NCBI RefSeq assembly: GCF_029603165.1
Contig: NZ_JAQSVC010000006.1
Span: forward strand, 186,001-250,000
Source: Galbibacter pacificus
GTDB taxonomy: Bacteria; Bacteroidota; Bacteroidia; Flavobacteriales; Flavobacteriaceae
Length of the DNA: 64,000 bases
Reading direction: 5' to 3'
Position numbers and translations under genes: made by a program. This document shows, piece by piece, positions 17,635 to 27,486 of this stretch (positions are counted from its first letter, which is position 1; each line of letters begins with the position of its first letter). The notes below the pieces were generated by a model that saw only the letters and a program-made list of their open reading frames with translations, was not told the origin of the DNA and did not search any database.

Positions 17635-20600
17635 CTAAACTTCCTTGCTGTTTATATATTCGGTAGGGGTCATGTTAAATTGTTTTTGAAAATTCCTGCC
17701 AAAACTGGTCTGGGAGTTGTAGCCTACCATTTCGGATACCTCGTATATTTTGTAATCGCCTGTCCGGAGCAGTTCGGCGGCCTTTTTAAGGCGGGTAATG
17801 TTAATAAGCTCGTTAGGGCTAAGGTTAGATATGTCCTTTATCTTCCTATAGAGCGTAGACCTGCTCATGTTCATGATTTCTGCTAGTATTTCAACGCTTA
17901 AATTATGGTCGGCTATGTTTTCATAGATTACTTTGTCCAGTGCTTTTATAAAAGATTCATCGGTTTTGGAGTGTGCAATGCTTCTTATATGTGCCAATGG
18001 CGTACTGGAATAATGTTGCATGATGTGCTTTCTGTTTTCCAATAAGTTTTTAATTTGAATATGGAGATATTCTATCGAAAAGGGCTTTTCAATATAAGCA
18101 TCTGCCCCCGATTCCAGTCCTTCTACCTTAGCGCTTATGGCACTTTTGGAAGTTAACAGGATAACGGGTATATGGCTGGTTTCTAAAGATGTTTTTATTT
18201 TCTTGCAAAGCTCGAAACCATCCATTCCGGGCATCATTACATCGCTTATAACCAGTTGTATGTTGTCGTTCTGAATAATTTCCAGTGCTTTTTCGGCATA
18301 TGCGGCCTTGTGTACAAAGTATTCTTCACGAAGGTCCTTAGCTATAAAGTCCAAAAGGTCTTCATTGTCTTCAACAAGCAGTATGGTGGTCTTTTTAACT
18401 TCTTCTGTATCATCTTCATCATGATAAATTGCAGGGAGCCCTGTATCTTTTATAGGAAGGGTGTTTGATGAATAGAGTTCAAATTTCTTTTCCTGGAACA
18501 AGGGCAGTTTCAATATAAAAGTATTCATGGCCACATCTGTATTATCCAGGGAAAGTGTCCCTTTATGCAGTTCGGTTAACGAATGTGCCAGCGATAGGCC
18601 AATACCCGTTCCTGTTTGGTGCGTTACTTCGGGCGCCCTGAAAAAAGGTTCGAAGATTTTGTCTTTTAAATGGACAGGAATAAGCTCTCCATCGTTCTTA
18701 ACAATAAGGATAAAGCTTGCCTCGTCTCTTTTTAGGGTTACAAATACCTTGTTTTTGGCGTATTTAATGGCATTGTTAAAGAGATTGCTTAAAATTTTCT
18801 TAAGAGCCTCGCTGTCTACATAAGCATGTATGGGCTCATCGGGATAAGAAAATTCAAATAAGACATTTTTTTCTTCAATGGCCTGGCTAAAGCGCGTATG
18901 GGTGTTTTTTACCATAGCGGTTATGTTTGCCTTTACAAAAGTAAGGTCAACCCCTTCTATTTCTGTCCTCCTAAAGTCTAGCAACTGGTTAACAAGGTCC
19001 AATAGCCGGGAGGTGTTTTTGGACATGATGTTGAGGTTTTCTTTTAAGAAGCCATTTTGTTGCGTTGTCTTTAGTATTTTTTCCAGTGGGCTTTTAATAA
19101 GTGTAAGCGGGGTTCTTATTTCGTGGGCCACGTTGGTAAAAAACTCGATTTTAGCCTGATAGATTTCTTTTTCCTTCTTGTTGTTGAGCTGGCGGATCTT
19201 GCGGTTGTTTTTTTCTTCGGTTTGTTTGTGATAAAACCGTACCGCAAAAAACAATATGGTTGAAATAAATAGAAAATAGAAAGCATATGCCGTATTACTG
19301 GCCCAAAACGGGGGCGAAATTATAATTCTGAGGTCTTTTCCCCGGCTCCAGGAACCATTGCTGTTAAGGGCTTTGTATTTAAGGGTGTAATTTCCTGGCG
19401 GAAGCTTGGTAAAATAGGCGGTGCGGCTTTTGTTAAGTTCTACCCAGTCGTCGTTAAGGCCTTCCAATTGGTACCAATACTTGGTCATTTGCGAGGCATT
19501 GAAGCTCAAGGCCGAAAAATCAATGCTAAACGATGATTCTGTGTGTTTAAGGTTGATTTCATCAGAATAGGTAATGGATTTTGAGAGCGGCGATCCATTT
19601 TCTGTTACAGAAACTTCTTTGTTGTTGACCCTAAGGTTGGTTAACAAAATAGGCGGGTTGTATGTGTTCTTTATAAAATTGTCTGGGTTAAAAGACACCA
19701 TGCCGTCCACGCTTCCAAAGTACATGTCTCCGTTATCGTCCTTAAATGCAGAGCGGTAATTAAACTGGTCGGTCATTAGTCCGTTTGCTTTGGTGTATGT
19801 TTTTATGCTGAAGTCTTCTGGGTTAAACTTTACAAGGCCATTGGAGCTGCTAATCCATAAATTAAAATCGTTATCTTCTAAAATGGAGTACATTACGTTA
19901 CTTGGGAAGCCGTCTTTGGTATTAAAACGTTCAAAATCGTTTGTTTCGGGCCGGTATTTGTTCAAACCGTTTTCGGTAGTAACCCAAATGTTTCCCTTGT
20001 GGTCTTTGTAAAGATCGTTTATGGCATTGCTGCTAATGCTATTTGCATTCTTGTTGTTGTATGTATAAACTTCTTTTCTGCCGGTAGCTTCATTATAATG
20101 AAAAAGCCCGTTTCTATAGCTCCCAACCCAGGCTTCGGTAGCGCTAATTTCCATAAAGCAGTTAAAAAAGTATTTTTCAGGAATAGGCTTAAAGCCTTCA
20201 AAGGTATCCTTTCCTGCATTGTACTGTTGAATGCCGCCCGTAGTTAAAATAACGATATCATTGCTTTTTGTTTTGTGCACGGCATAGACAAAATTGCTGA
20301 ACAGGCCACCTTTACTGCCCATTCCATAATGTTTTGTTACTTTTCCAGAAGTGATATCGAGCACGTCCAGGCCATGCTCAAAAGTGCCTGCCCAAAGTTT
20401 ATCGCCATCGGGCAGTATACCGTGAATGTTATAATAGGCAAGCCCGGTATTGTTTTTAAGCGGATTGTAACTGGTGAACTTTTTGGTTTTCAGGTTAAAT
20501 TTATTTAGGCCGGCATCTTCAGTACCCAGCCATAGGTTGCCATATTTATCTTTGGTAATCTCCCTAACAATGTTCCCGCTCAAAGAATTTTCATTAAGCT

Positions 20601-21621
20601 TTGGAAAATACTTTTTAAAGGGCGTGTATTGTTTTGGGTAATAGTTAATCCCCCTAAAATAGGTGCCCATCCATACGCCCTGTTCATTGTCTACCGTAAT
20701 GGTATATACCGCATTGTCGGACAAGGCATAGTCATCGGTATATTTTTTTTGTATATGGTCGTATGTTTTATCTTGAATGTTGTATATATATACCCCGTTT
20801 TCGGTTGCAATCCACAATTCTCCCGCTCCCTTTTTGGCAAAGTTCCTTACATAAACTGGGCCGCTCTCATTGGCTAGCAATCTTTTTTGTGTGCCACTTT
20901 GGGTGTTGTATTCTATAACGCCATGATTTTGTGTACCAATGAGAATGGTGTGTGAGTTAAGTGCATATATGGTCGATATTATAAAAGGGAAGATTGTGTT
21001 TTCTATGGGGGCTATTCCCATGGGCGTAAAAGATATTTTATCGGGGTCGTACTTATACAGCTGGTTAAAAGAAGCAACCCAGAGCGTATTGTCCTGCGAT
21101 TTGGTAATGCTCAATGCCCCAAAAAAGTCGGCGGGATCAAAAACTGTATATTTTTTCTTCTCAATATTGTATTTATACAAGGTTGCACCTGCAATAAACC
21201 ATAAATTTCCGTGTGCGTCGGTCTCTATATCCTGGACAGATTGGTTTTGGGTAAGCTCCAATAGCTCGAAAGTTTCATGCAGTTCGTCAAACTTATACAA
21301 ACCATTGTCGGTACCAACCCATAAAAAACCTTTGTATTGATGCAATGTCTGTATAAAATTGCTACCTATGCTGGTTGTATCCTGCGGGTCGTTTTGATAT
21401 AGCTTAAAAGAATAACCGTCAAAACGGTTTAGGCCGTCCTTTGTTCCAAACCATAAAAAACCATGGTTATCCTGCAAGGAGGATATAACGGAATTATGAG
21501 ACAGGCCATTGTCTACTTGATAATGTTTTAAATAGTATTCTTGGGCACAAATAACAGCGCTCAAGAGCATAAAAAAAATGGAAAACAGCAGGCTTTTTTT
21601 CAACTTTATAAATTTTGCCAA
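17635..21621 (-). CDS. Hybrid two-component system sensor/regulator (HTCS)
   Basis: A single 1328-residue inner-membrane protein combining sensor and transcription factor. After a signal peptide (ending VICAQ) comes a periplasmic double propeller of regulator-propeller repeats (GFLWFGTKDGLNRFDGYSF) to about 690. A Y_Y_Y domain follows, then a membrane span at about 776-800. Next are a HisKA domain with phospho-acceptor His833 in VAHEIRTPLT, a HATPase domain (TGTGIGLSLAHSL), a receiver domain with phospho-acceptor Asp1127 in VISDVMMPGMDG, and a C-terminal AraC helix-turn-helix (about 1225-1325). Such proteins bind an oligosaccharide in the periplasm and switch on their own locus. The frame starts with TTG at 21621; another TTG at residue 7 gives an equally good signal peptide. 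No ATG precedes the signal. Confidence 0.96.
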   Translation of the reverse strand: MAKFIKLKKSLLFSIFFMLLSAVICAQEYYLKHYQVDNGLSHNSVISSLQDNHGFLWFGTKDGLNRFDGYSFKLYQNDPQDTTSIGSNFIQTLHQYKGFLWVGTDNGLYKFDELHETFELLELTQNQSVQDIETDAHGNLWFIAGATLYKYNIEKKKYTVFDPADFFGALSITKSQDNTLWVASFNQLYKYDPDKISFTPMGIAPIENTIFPFIISTIYALNSHTILIGTQNHGVIEYNTQSGTQKRLLANESGPVYVRNFAKKGAGELWIATENGVYIYNIQDKTYDHIQKKYTDDYALSDNAVYTITVDNEQGVWMGTYFRGINYYPKQYTPFKKYFPKLNENSLSGNIVREITKDKYGNLWLGTEDAGLNKFNLKTKKFTSYNPLKNNTGLAYYNIHGILPDGDKLWAGTFEHGLDVLDITSGKVTKHYGMGSKGGLFSNFVYAVHKTKSNDIVILTTGGIQQYNAGKDTFEGFKPIPEKYFFNCFMEISATEAWVGSYRNGLFHYNEATGRKEVYTYNNKNANSISSNAINDLYKDHKGNIWVTTENGLNKYRPETNDFERFNTKDGFPSNVMYSILEDNDFNLWISSSNGLVKFNPEDFSIKTYTKANGLMTDQFNYRSAFKDDNGDMYFGSVDGMVSFNPDNFIKNTYNPPILLTNLRVNNKEVSVTENGSPLSKSITYSDEINLKHTESSFSIDFSALSFNASQMTKYWYQLEGLNDDWVELNKSRTAYFTKLPPGNYTLKYKALNSNGSWSRGKDLRIIISPPFWASNTAYAFYFLFISTILFFAVRFYHKQTEEKNNRKIRQLNNKKEKEIYQAKIEFFTNVAHEIRTPLTLIKSPLEKILKTTQQNGFLKENLNIMSKNTSRLLDLVNQLLDFRRTEIEGVDLTFVKANITAMVKNTHTRFSQAIEEKNVLFEFSYPDEPIHAYVDSEALKKILSNLFNNAIKYAKNKVFVTLKRDEASFILIVKNDGELIPVHLKDKIFEPFFRAPEVTHQTGTGIGLSLAHSLTELHKGTLSLDNTDVAMNTFILKLPLFQEKKFELYSSNTLPIKDTGLPAIYHDEDDTEEVKKTTILLVEDNEDLLDFIAKDLREEYFVHKAAYAEKALEIIQNDNIQLVISDVMMPGMDGFELCKKIKTSLETSHIPVILLTSKSAISAKVEGLESGADAYIEKPFSIEYLHIQIKNLLENRKHIMQHYSSTPLAHIRSIAHSKTDESFIKALDKVIYENIADHNLSVEILAEIMNMSRSTLYRKIKDISNLSPNELINITRLKKAAELLRTGDYKIYEVSEMVGYNSQTSFGRNFQKQFNMTPTEYINSKEV

Positions 21622-22025
21622 AATGTACTAATAATACTTATACATTTTGTTTCATAACCATTCAATTTGTTTCAACTATCATAAAAAGTATACATTTAGT
21701 AGCACTTTGGGCGAATTTTACGAAAGAATGACACAATCGATATGCTATAAACACGGTTAATTTAGCCTATTTTGATATAACGGAGAATTCAATAAAAACA
21801 AATGTATTTTTTTAATGATATGGCAATGTACAATGCGCCAAATTATTTAGATGATAAATTATTATGAATTAATTAAAGGTAAGGAATAGCGATTAAATGA
21901 AGCCAAACAGCATAAACGGCCTTGATAAACTTCAACAGTATCGTTCAAAACCGAAGTTGCAACAAATTATATATACAAAACAGGATAACATCAATAAAAA
22001 AATAGAAAAACCAACCGTAACAATC
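21622..22025. other. Divergent control region between the HTCS gene and the GH43 operon
   Basis: AT-rich, about 400 bases, carrying promoters for both directions. The period-20 repeat lies at its HTCS end. A 43-codon in-frame extension of the GH43 gene (from ATG 21897) lies in this region, but it precedes a clean signal peptide and is probably untranslated leader. Confidence 0.5.
21648..21687 (+). promoter_or_regulatory. Candidate HTCS operator: period-20 direct repeat
   Basis: TGTTTCATAACCATTCAATT at 21648 and TGTTTCAACTATCATAAAAA at 21668 repeat with exact period 20 and share the TGTTTCA core. The orientation and the distance to the GH43 start (about 340 bases) are like those of the site upstream of susC (about 300 bases). 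It is also only 27 bases from the sensor start, so autoregulation is possible. Confidence 0.55.
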
Positions 22026-23051
22026 ATGAAACAATTATATTTTTTGTTCCTGCTATGCTCTTTGACCGTATGTGCACAGCAAAAAGAATTTACCAATCCC
22101 TTATTGCCGTCGGGTGCAGATCCCTTTAGTGTGCACGTAAATGGTTATTACTATTATACCCATACCATGGGAAACAAAATAGTGCTTTGGAAAACAAAGA
22201 ATTTGGCAAATTTGGCTTCAGCCGAAAAGAAAACCATTTGGACCCCGCCAAAAACGGGGCTTTACTCTAAAGATATATGGGCCCCAGAAGTACATTACCT
22301 AGAAGGTAAATGGTATGTTTATTTTGCTGCTGATAATGGAGATAATAACACGCACAGAATGTATGTTATCGAGAACGAGAGCAAGGATCCTTTTTCCGAT
22401 AATTGGGAGTTTAAAGGAAAAATAGCCGCAAAAACAGATAAATGGGCAATAGATGGGAATGTTTTTAATTATAAAGACCAATATTACATGATCTGGTCCG
22501 GATGGGAAGGAGACCAAAATGGACAACAGGACATATTTATAGCCAAAATGAAGAACCCGCTTGAAATTGAAGGAGACCGTGTTAAAATTGCATCTCCGAC
22601 TTTTAATTGGGAAAAGCACGGCGATTTAAACGACCCCATAAACCCACCGCATGTAAATGTAAACGAAGGACCACAGTTTCTTCAACATAACAATGCTATT
22701 TTTATAATCTTTTCGGCGAATGGTTGCTGGACCGATTATTACAGCTTAGGTGTGCTCAAGTTTACGGGACAAGAAAACTTGCTGGACCCTTCCAGTTGGG
22801 AAAAACAAAAAAAATCTCTGTTAACACAGTCTCCAAAAAACGGAGTGTATGCACCCGGACATAATTCTTTTTTTAAATCACCGGACGGGAAAGAAGATTG
22901 GATCCTGTACCATGCCAATTCAGAGCCGGGACAGGGATGCGGTGGCTTCAGGTCCCCGAGGATGCAACGGGTACATTGGCAGGAAGATGGAAGCCCGTAT
23001 GTAGGCGAGCCTGTTTCAGAAGATACAAAACTACCAACACCTTCAGAATAA
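22026..23051 (+). CDS. GH43-family glycosidase, exported (probable alpha-L-arabinofuranosidase)
   Basis: Exported beta-propeller enzyme of 341 residues; the signal peptide ends LTVCAQ. Catalytic residues are present in order: Asp in LPSGADPFSVHVNGYYYY, Asp in AIDGNVFNYKDQYYMIW, and Glu in NVNEGPQFLQ. The C-terminal GCGGFRSPRMQRVHW segment is typical of GH43 exo-enzymes. ATG 22026 is chosen because it begins the signal peptide. First gene of an operon with a GH127-like gene, a GH5-like gene and aldose 1-epimerase, with intergenic gaps of 2, 36 and 2 bases. The predicted role is trimming alpha-L-arabinofuranosyl side chains from oligosaccharides. Confidence 0.88.
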   Translation: MKQLYFLFLLCSLTVCAQQKEFTNPLLPSGADPFSVHVNGYYYYTHTMGNKIVLWKTKNLANLASAEKKTIWTPPKTGLYSKDIWAPEVHYLEGKWYVYFAADNGDNNTHRMYVIENESKDPFSDNWEFKGKIAAKTDKWAIDGNVFNYKDQYYMIWSGWEGDQNGQQDIFIAKMKNPLEIEGDRVKIASPTFNWEKHGDLNDPINPPHVNVNEGPQFLQHNNAIFIIFSANGCWTDYYSLGVLKFTGQENLLDPSSWEKQKKSLLTQSPKNGVYAPGHNSFFKSPDGKEDWILYHANSEPGQGCGGFRSPRMQRVHWQEDGSPYVGEPVSEDTKLPTPSE

Positions 23052-23053
23052 TT

Positions 23054-25111
23054 ATGAAAACGAACATCGAGAAAAGTAAATTCATTGCAGTTTCAGTTTT
23101 GGCAACATTAATGTTCCTATCGTGCAATAAAGAAACGAAAAGCAAGGATAAAGTTGAATTAAAAACAACCAACTATGTAGCGTCGGTTTATAATGAAGTC
23201 GCGTTGGGAGAGATCCAACCAAAAGGTTGGCTTAAAGACCAGCTAGCCATAATGCGCGATAATTCAACCGGGCATATGGACGAGATTTACGACAAGATAA
23301 AAATTGATAACGGTTGGCTTGGCGGCAAGGGCGATGATTGGGAGGAAACACCTTACTGGCTGGATGGCGCAGTACCGTTGGCCTATCAATTGGATGATAA
23401 AAAACTTCAGCAAAAAGTAAAAAAGTACATCGATTGGAGTATAGAAAACCAACGACCGTCCGGTTATTTCGGTCCCATAACCGAGTGGGAACGGGAAACA
23501 GGGAACAAAGTAGATATAGCCCATTGCGATAAAGGCGAAGATTGGTGGCCGAGAATGGTAATGCTAAAAGTGATTCAGCAATATTATACGGCAACGCAAG
23601 ACAAACGTGTAATTCCGTTCATGAAAAAATATTTCGACTATCAATGGGCTACCTTAGATACCTGCCCAATTGGAAAGTGGACAGAATGGGCACAATCCCG
23701 CGGTGTTGAAAACATGCGTATTGCACAATGGTTGTATACCATTACCAAAGATGAAAAACTGTTGCAACTGGCCAATAAAATTAAAGAACAGTCTTTTGCA
23801 TGGAGCGAATGGCTGGGCAACCGCGATTGGGTAATAAACGCTGCTGCGCACCCCAATGGAGAAAGCTGGATGCACCGCCATGGTGTAAATGTTGGAATGG
23901 CCATAAAGGAACCTGCCGAAAATTACCAGCGTACGGGCGATTCGGCTTACTTAAAAGCTACCAAAGTTGGATTTAGCGATTTAATGACCCTCCATGGGCT
24001 TCCCAACGGAATTTTTTCTGCCGATGAAGACCTGCACGGGAATGCGCCCATACAGGGAACCGAACTTTGTGCCATAGTCGAGGCCATGTTTTCATTGGAA
24101 GAAATTATAGGGATTACCGGAGACCCATTCTATATGGATGCATTAGAGCAGGCAACGTTTAATGCGCTTCCGGCACAAACTACCGACGATTTTAACGAAA
24201 AACAATACTTCCAAATAGCCAACCAAATTGAAATAGACAGGGGCGTATATGCTTTTACCTTGCCGTTTAACCGCGAAATGAACAATGTTTTGGGAGCAAA
24301 AAGCGGTTATACCTGTTGCTATGTTAACATGCACCAAGGATGGACCAAATTTACACAACATTTGTGGTATAAAAATCAGCAGGACGGCTTGGCGGCGCTG
24401 GTTTACAGTCCAAATACAATTTCGACCACTATTAAAAATGAAACGGTAACCGTACAGGAAGATACTGCTTATCCTTTTGGAGACGAAATTGATTTTAAAA
24501 TTTCTGTTGAAGATGAAATAACCTTTCCTTTTGAGTTGAGAATCCCAAAATGGTGCACAGCACCTTCAATAACCGTTAACGGTGAAAAAGTATCTTTCGA
24601 GAAGGACAAAGAAATTGTAACTCTTAACAGAAGCTGGAAAAACGGCGATGTGGTAAAACTAAAGCTCCCTATGGAAGTACGTGCTTCTGAATGGGCAGAA
24701 AACACGCGTGCCATTGAGCGTGGCCCCTTGGTTTACGGATTGAAATTAAATGAAAAGTGGAACGAAGGCAACGAGGAACATGAAGGTAAATATTTTACCG
24801 TCCATACCGATTCTAACTGGAATTATGGTTTGCTTCAAGAAGAATTAAAAACAATTGCAAACAATACCGAAGTAATTGCAAAAGGACTGAACGATGACTT
24901 TAAATGGAATTTGGAAAATGCACCACTTGAAATAAAAGTAAATGCAAAACAAATCCCCGATTGGAAGGCCATTAACGGTTTGGCGTATTTACCGGTAACG
25001 GGAAGGGAAGGTTTTTATAAAGGCGAAGTTTCCAAAAAGGAAGAATCCATCAGTTTGGTGCCCATTGGTTTTACAAAGCTTAGAATTGTTGCATTTCCCG
25101 TGGTCAAATAG
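23054..25111 (+). CDS. Second GH127-like (DUF1680) beta-L-arabinofuranosidase, lipoprotein
   Basis: Paralogue of the enzyme at 2496, 685 residues, with lipoprotein signal LMFLSC. The zinc and nucleophile residues are conserved as TELC (Glu337, Cys339) and GYTCCYVN (Cys421, Cys422). The opening EIQPKGWLKDQL and DNGWLGGKGDDWEETPYWLDG match the first copy. The sequences differ substantially, which suggests distinct linkages or positions in the same glycan rather than recent duplication. ATG 23054, two bases after the GH43 stop, is the start; a longer in-frame reading from 22898 would overlap the GH43 gene and bury the lipoprotein signal. Confidence 0.86.
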   Translation: MKTNIEKSKFIAVSVLATLMFLSCNKETKSKDKVELKTTNYVASVYNEVALGEIQPKGWLKDQLAIMRDNSTGHMDEIYDKIKIDNGWLGGKGDDWEETPYWLDGAVPLAYQLDDKKLQQKVKKYIDWSIENQRPSGYFGPITEWERETGNKVDIAHCDKGEDWWPRMVMLKVIQQYYTATQDKRVIPFMKKYFDYQWATLDTCPIGKWTEWAQSRGVENMRIAQWLYTITKDEKLLQLANKIKEQSFAWSEWLGNRDWVINAAAHPNGESWMHRHGVNVGMAIKEPAENYQRTGDSAYLKATKVGFSDLMTLHGLPNGIFSADEDLHGNAPIQGTELCAIVEAMFSLEEIIGITGDPFYMDALEQATFNALPAQTTDDFNEKQYFQIANQIEIDRGVYAFTLPFNREMNNVLGAKSGYTCCYVNMHQGWTKFTQHLWYKNQQDGLAALVYSPNTISTTIKNETVTVQEDTAYPFGDEIDFKISVEDEITFPFELRIPKWCTAPSITVNGEKVSFEKDKEIVTLNRSWKNGDVVKLKLPMEVRASEWAENTRAIERGPLVYGLKLNEKWNEGNEEHEGKYFTVHTDSNWNYGLLQEELKTIANNTEVIAKGLNDDFKWNLENAPLEIKVNAKQIPDWKAINGLAYLPVTGREGFYKGEVSKKEESISLVPIGFTKLRIVAFPVVK

Positions 25112-25147
25112 TTAAAAAAAGAACACTAATTATAAAAATAGAGAACA

Positions 25148-26215
25148 ATGAAAAAAATACTTATTGTAGCTGTAACGCTTCTTATGTGCAACTTGGGGAT
25201 GGCCCAGAAAAAAGATGTGCTTATAAAAAATAAATGGTCTGCCGAGAAAGCCAATAACTGGTATGCACAGCATAAATGGATAAGTGGTGCCAACTTTATC
25301 CCGAGTACGGCCATTAATCAATTAGAAATGTGGCAAGAAGATACTTTCGACCCCGAAACCATCGACCGGGAACTAGGCTATGCCGAAGGAATTGGATTTA
25401 ACACCATGCGTGTCTATTTGCACAGTCTGGCGTATAAGGCAGACAAAGAAGGATTTAAGAAAAGGGTAGACCAATATTTAAAAATAGCAAATAAACACGG
25501 CATACAAACTATCTTGGTTATTTTTGATGACGTTTGGGACGCCAACCCAAAGATAGGGAAGCAGCGCGAACCAAAGCCGGGAACCCATAATTCCGGGTGG
25601 ATGCAGGACCCAGGATATCCGGCATCAAAAAACGAGGCAAATTTTCCTGAACTGGAAACGTATGTAAAAGACATCATAAAAACTTTTGCCAACGACAATC
25701 GCGTATTGCTGTGGGATTTGTACAACGAACCCGGAAACAACGGCAAAAGCAGCGAGTCTTTGCCATTGCTAAAACAAGTTTTTACCTGGGCACGCGAGGT
25801 AAACCCATCGCAACCTATAAGTGTAGGTATCTGGAAATGGAACGAAAAAGAACTTAACGAATTTCAGGTAACAAACTCCGACATTGTTACCTACCATGAT
25901 TACGAAGCACCCGAATGGCACTTGCGCGTAATACAATTATTAGAATCCTTTGGACGTCCGCTTATTTGTACCGAATACATGGCAAGAACCAGAGACAGTC
26001 GTTTTTCCAATATACTGCCAATGCTTAAAGAGCATAACATCGGGGCCATAAATTGGGGATTGGTAAATGGTAAAACAAATACCATTTATGCTTGGGACAC
26101 GCCCATAAGCAGTGGAGAAGAACCTATTGAGTGGTTCCACGATATATTTAGAAAAGACGGAACTCCTTACAGGCAGGATGAAGTAGATTTAATAAAAAAA
26201 CTAAACAATAAATAA
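25148..26215 (+). CDS. GH5-like (clan GH-A) exported glycosidase
   Basis: Exported TIM-barrel enzyme of 355 residues with a signal peptide ending NLGMAQ. The acid/base Glu lies in LLWDLYNEPGN after strand 4, and a nucleophile candidate Glu lies in PLICTEYMAR near strand 7. The segment IGFNTMRVYLHSLAY is typical of cellulase-fold enzymes. Database neighbours are often labelled cellulase or xylanase by default; substrate specificity cannot be read. Within this locus it may cut a beta-linked backbone. It is 36 bases after the GH127-like gene and 2 before the epimerase gene. Confidence 0.8.
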   Translation: MKKILIVAVTLLMCNLGMAQKKDVLIKNKWSAEKANNWYAQHKWISGANFIPSTAINQLEMWQEDTFDPETIDRELGYAEGIGFNTMRVYLHSLAYKADKEGFKKRVDQYLKIANKHGIQTILVIFDDVWDANPKIGKQREPKPGTHNSGWMQDPGYPASKNEANFPELETYVKDIIKTFANDNRVLLWDLYNEPGNNGKSSESLPLLKQVFTWAREVNPSQPISVGIWKWNEKELNEFQVTNSDIVTYHDYEAPEWHLRVIQLLESFGRPLICTEYMARTRDSRFSNILPMLKEHNIGAINWGLVNGKTNTIYAWDTPISSGEEPIEWFHDIFRKDGTPYRQDEVDLIKKLNNK

Positions 26216-26217
26216 AC

Positions 26218-27408
26218 ATGTACAAGTCAAAAATATTCATGGCTCTTTTGCTGGCAGGAATAATCAGTGTAGTGGCGTGTAAGCAAAACAAAAAAGAAGC
26301 GGCAGCATCTCAAGGAGAAACCATTGAGGTAGTCACCAAGGATTCCATTGCAACTTTAATCAATTCAGAAGCTTTCGATACTATTGTAAACGGGAAAAAA
26401 GTACAATTATATTGGATTCAGAATAAAAACCTAAAAGCGGCCTTTACCAATTACGGTGGGCGTATAGTAGGTTTATGGGTGCCCGATAAAAATGGTAAAA
26501 TGACCGATGTTGTCGTGGGCATGAACAGCGCTAAAGGGTATATGGAATCTACCGAACCCTATTTTGGAGCTACTATTGGAAGGGTTGGCAACCGAATTGC
26601 AAAGGGAAGGTTTACTTTAAACGGAAAACAATATACAATTCCCACCAATAACAATGGGAATACCCTTCATGGAGGAAACAAAGGTTTTCAGGATGTTATT
26701 TGGGACGCCGAAAAGGTAAACGAACATACATTGGTACTTAAATACCATTCCCCCGATATGGAAGAAGGTTTTCCGGGGAACCTGGACGTAACGGTTACCT
26801 ATTCCATTACCAACGATAATGCCGTAAAGATGGAATACAGCGCAACTACAGACGCGCCCACGGTGGTAAATTTAACCAACCATGCCTTTTTTAATTTAAA
26901 TGGTGAGGGGAGCGGGACTATTCTAGATCATCAAGTTCAAATTTATGCCGATAAGTTCACTCCGGTCGATGCAGGGTTGATTCCCATGGGAGAATTAAAA
27001 CCGGTAGCCGGGACCCCGTTCAATTTTACCGATCCGCATACTATTGGGGAACGCATAGAAACCGATAACGAGCAACTAAAAAACGGAATGGGCTACGACC
27101 ATAATTATGTGTTAACTGGTGCCAAGGAAGATAGTATGAACCATGTGGCAACCATTGTTGGGGATAAATCTGGAATTGAAATGGATGTTGTAAGCCAGGA
27201 ACCGGGCGTACAATTCTACAGCGGAAATTTCATGCAAAGCAAAAACACCTTCAAGTCGGGGGCTAAAGACGATTTTAGAACTGCTTTTGCACTGGAAACC
27301 CAGCATTTTCCAGATGCGCCCAATCAACCAGACTTCCCATCTATTACCTTAAATCCGGGAGAAGAATACCATACAGTTTCTGTATATAAATTTTCGGTAA
27401 AAAAATAA
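26218..27408 (+). CDS. Aldose 1-epimerase (galactose mutarotase), lipoprotein
   Basis: Converts alpha and beta anomers of galactose or related aldoses; 396 residues. An N-terminal lipoprotein signal (ISVVAC) places it outside the cytoplasm, as is common in Bacteroidota. Conserved residues are visible: NTLHGGNKGF (His), NLTNHAFFNL (His), GYDHNYVL (Asp) and the catalytic base Glu in FALETQHFPDAPNQP. It ends the GH43-GH127-GH5 operon and would supply the right anomer to the importer. The galactose-family fold supports the idea that the substrate contains galactose or L-arabinose, which share configuration. Confidence 0.93.
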   Translation: MYKSKIFMALLLAGIISVVACKQNKKEAAASQGETIEVVTKDSIATLINSEAFDTIVNGKKVQLYWIQNKNLKAAFTNYGGRIVGLWVPDKNGKMTDVVVGMNSAKGYMESTEPYFGATIGRVGNRIAKGRFTLNGKQYTIPTNNNGNTLHGGNKGFQDVIWDAEKVNEHTLVLKYHSPDMEEGFPGNLDVTVTYSITNDNAVKMEYSATTDAPTVVNLTNHAFFNLNGEGSGTILDHQVQIYADKFTPVDAGLIPMGELKPVAGTPFNFTDPHTIGERIETDNEQLKNGMGYDHNYVLTGAKEDSMNHVATIVGDKSGIEMDVVSQEPGVQFYSGNFMQSKNTFKSGAKDDFRTAFALETQHFPDAPNQPDFPSITLNPGEEYHTVSVYKFSVKK

Positions 27409-27444
27409 AGGGTTTTATACCAAACAACCCCAATGTTGATATAG

Positions 27445-27480
27445 AAAAAACCGCAAAGTACTTATTTTGCGGTTTTTTTT
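27445..27480. terminator. Bidirectional rho-independent terminator
   Basis: AAAACCGCAAA pairs with TTTTGCGGTTT around a short loop. An A run lies on one side and eight T on the other, so it can serve both the epimerase operon and the converging DUF5694-like gene. Confidence 0.85.
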
Positions 27481-27486
27481 GTAACC

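Noticed and set aside
22898-23053. Longer N-terminus for the second GH127-like protein
   Set aside because: It would overlap the GH43 gene and place 52 extra residues before a clean lipoprotein signal.
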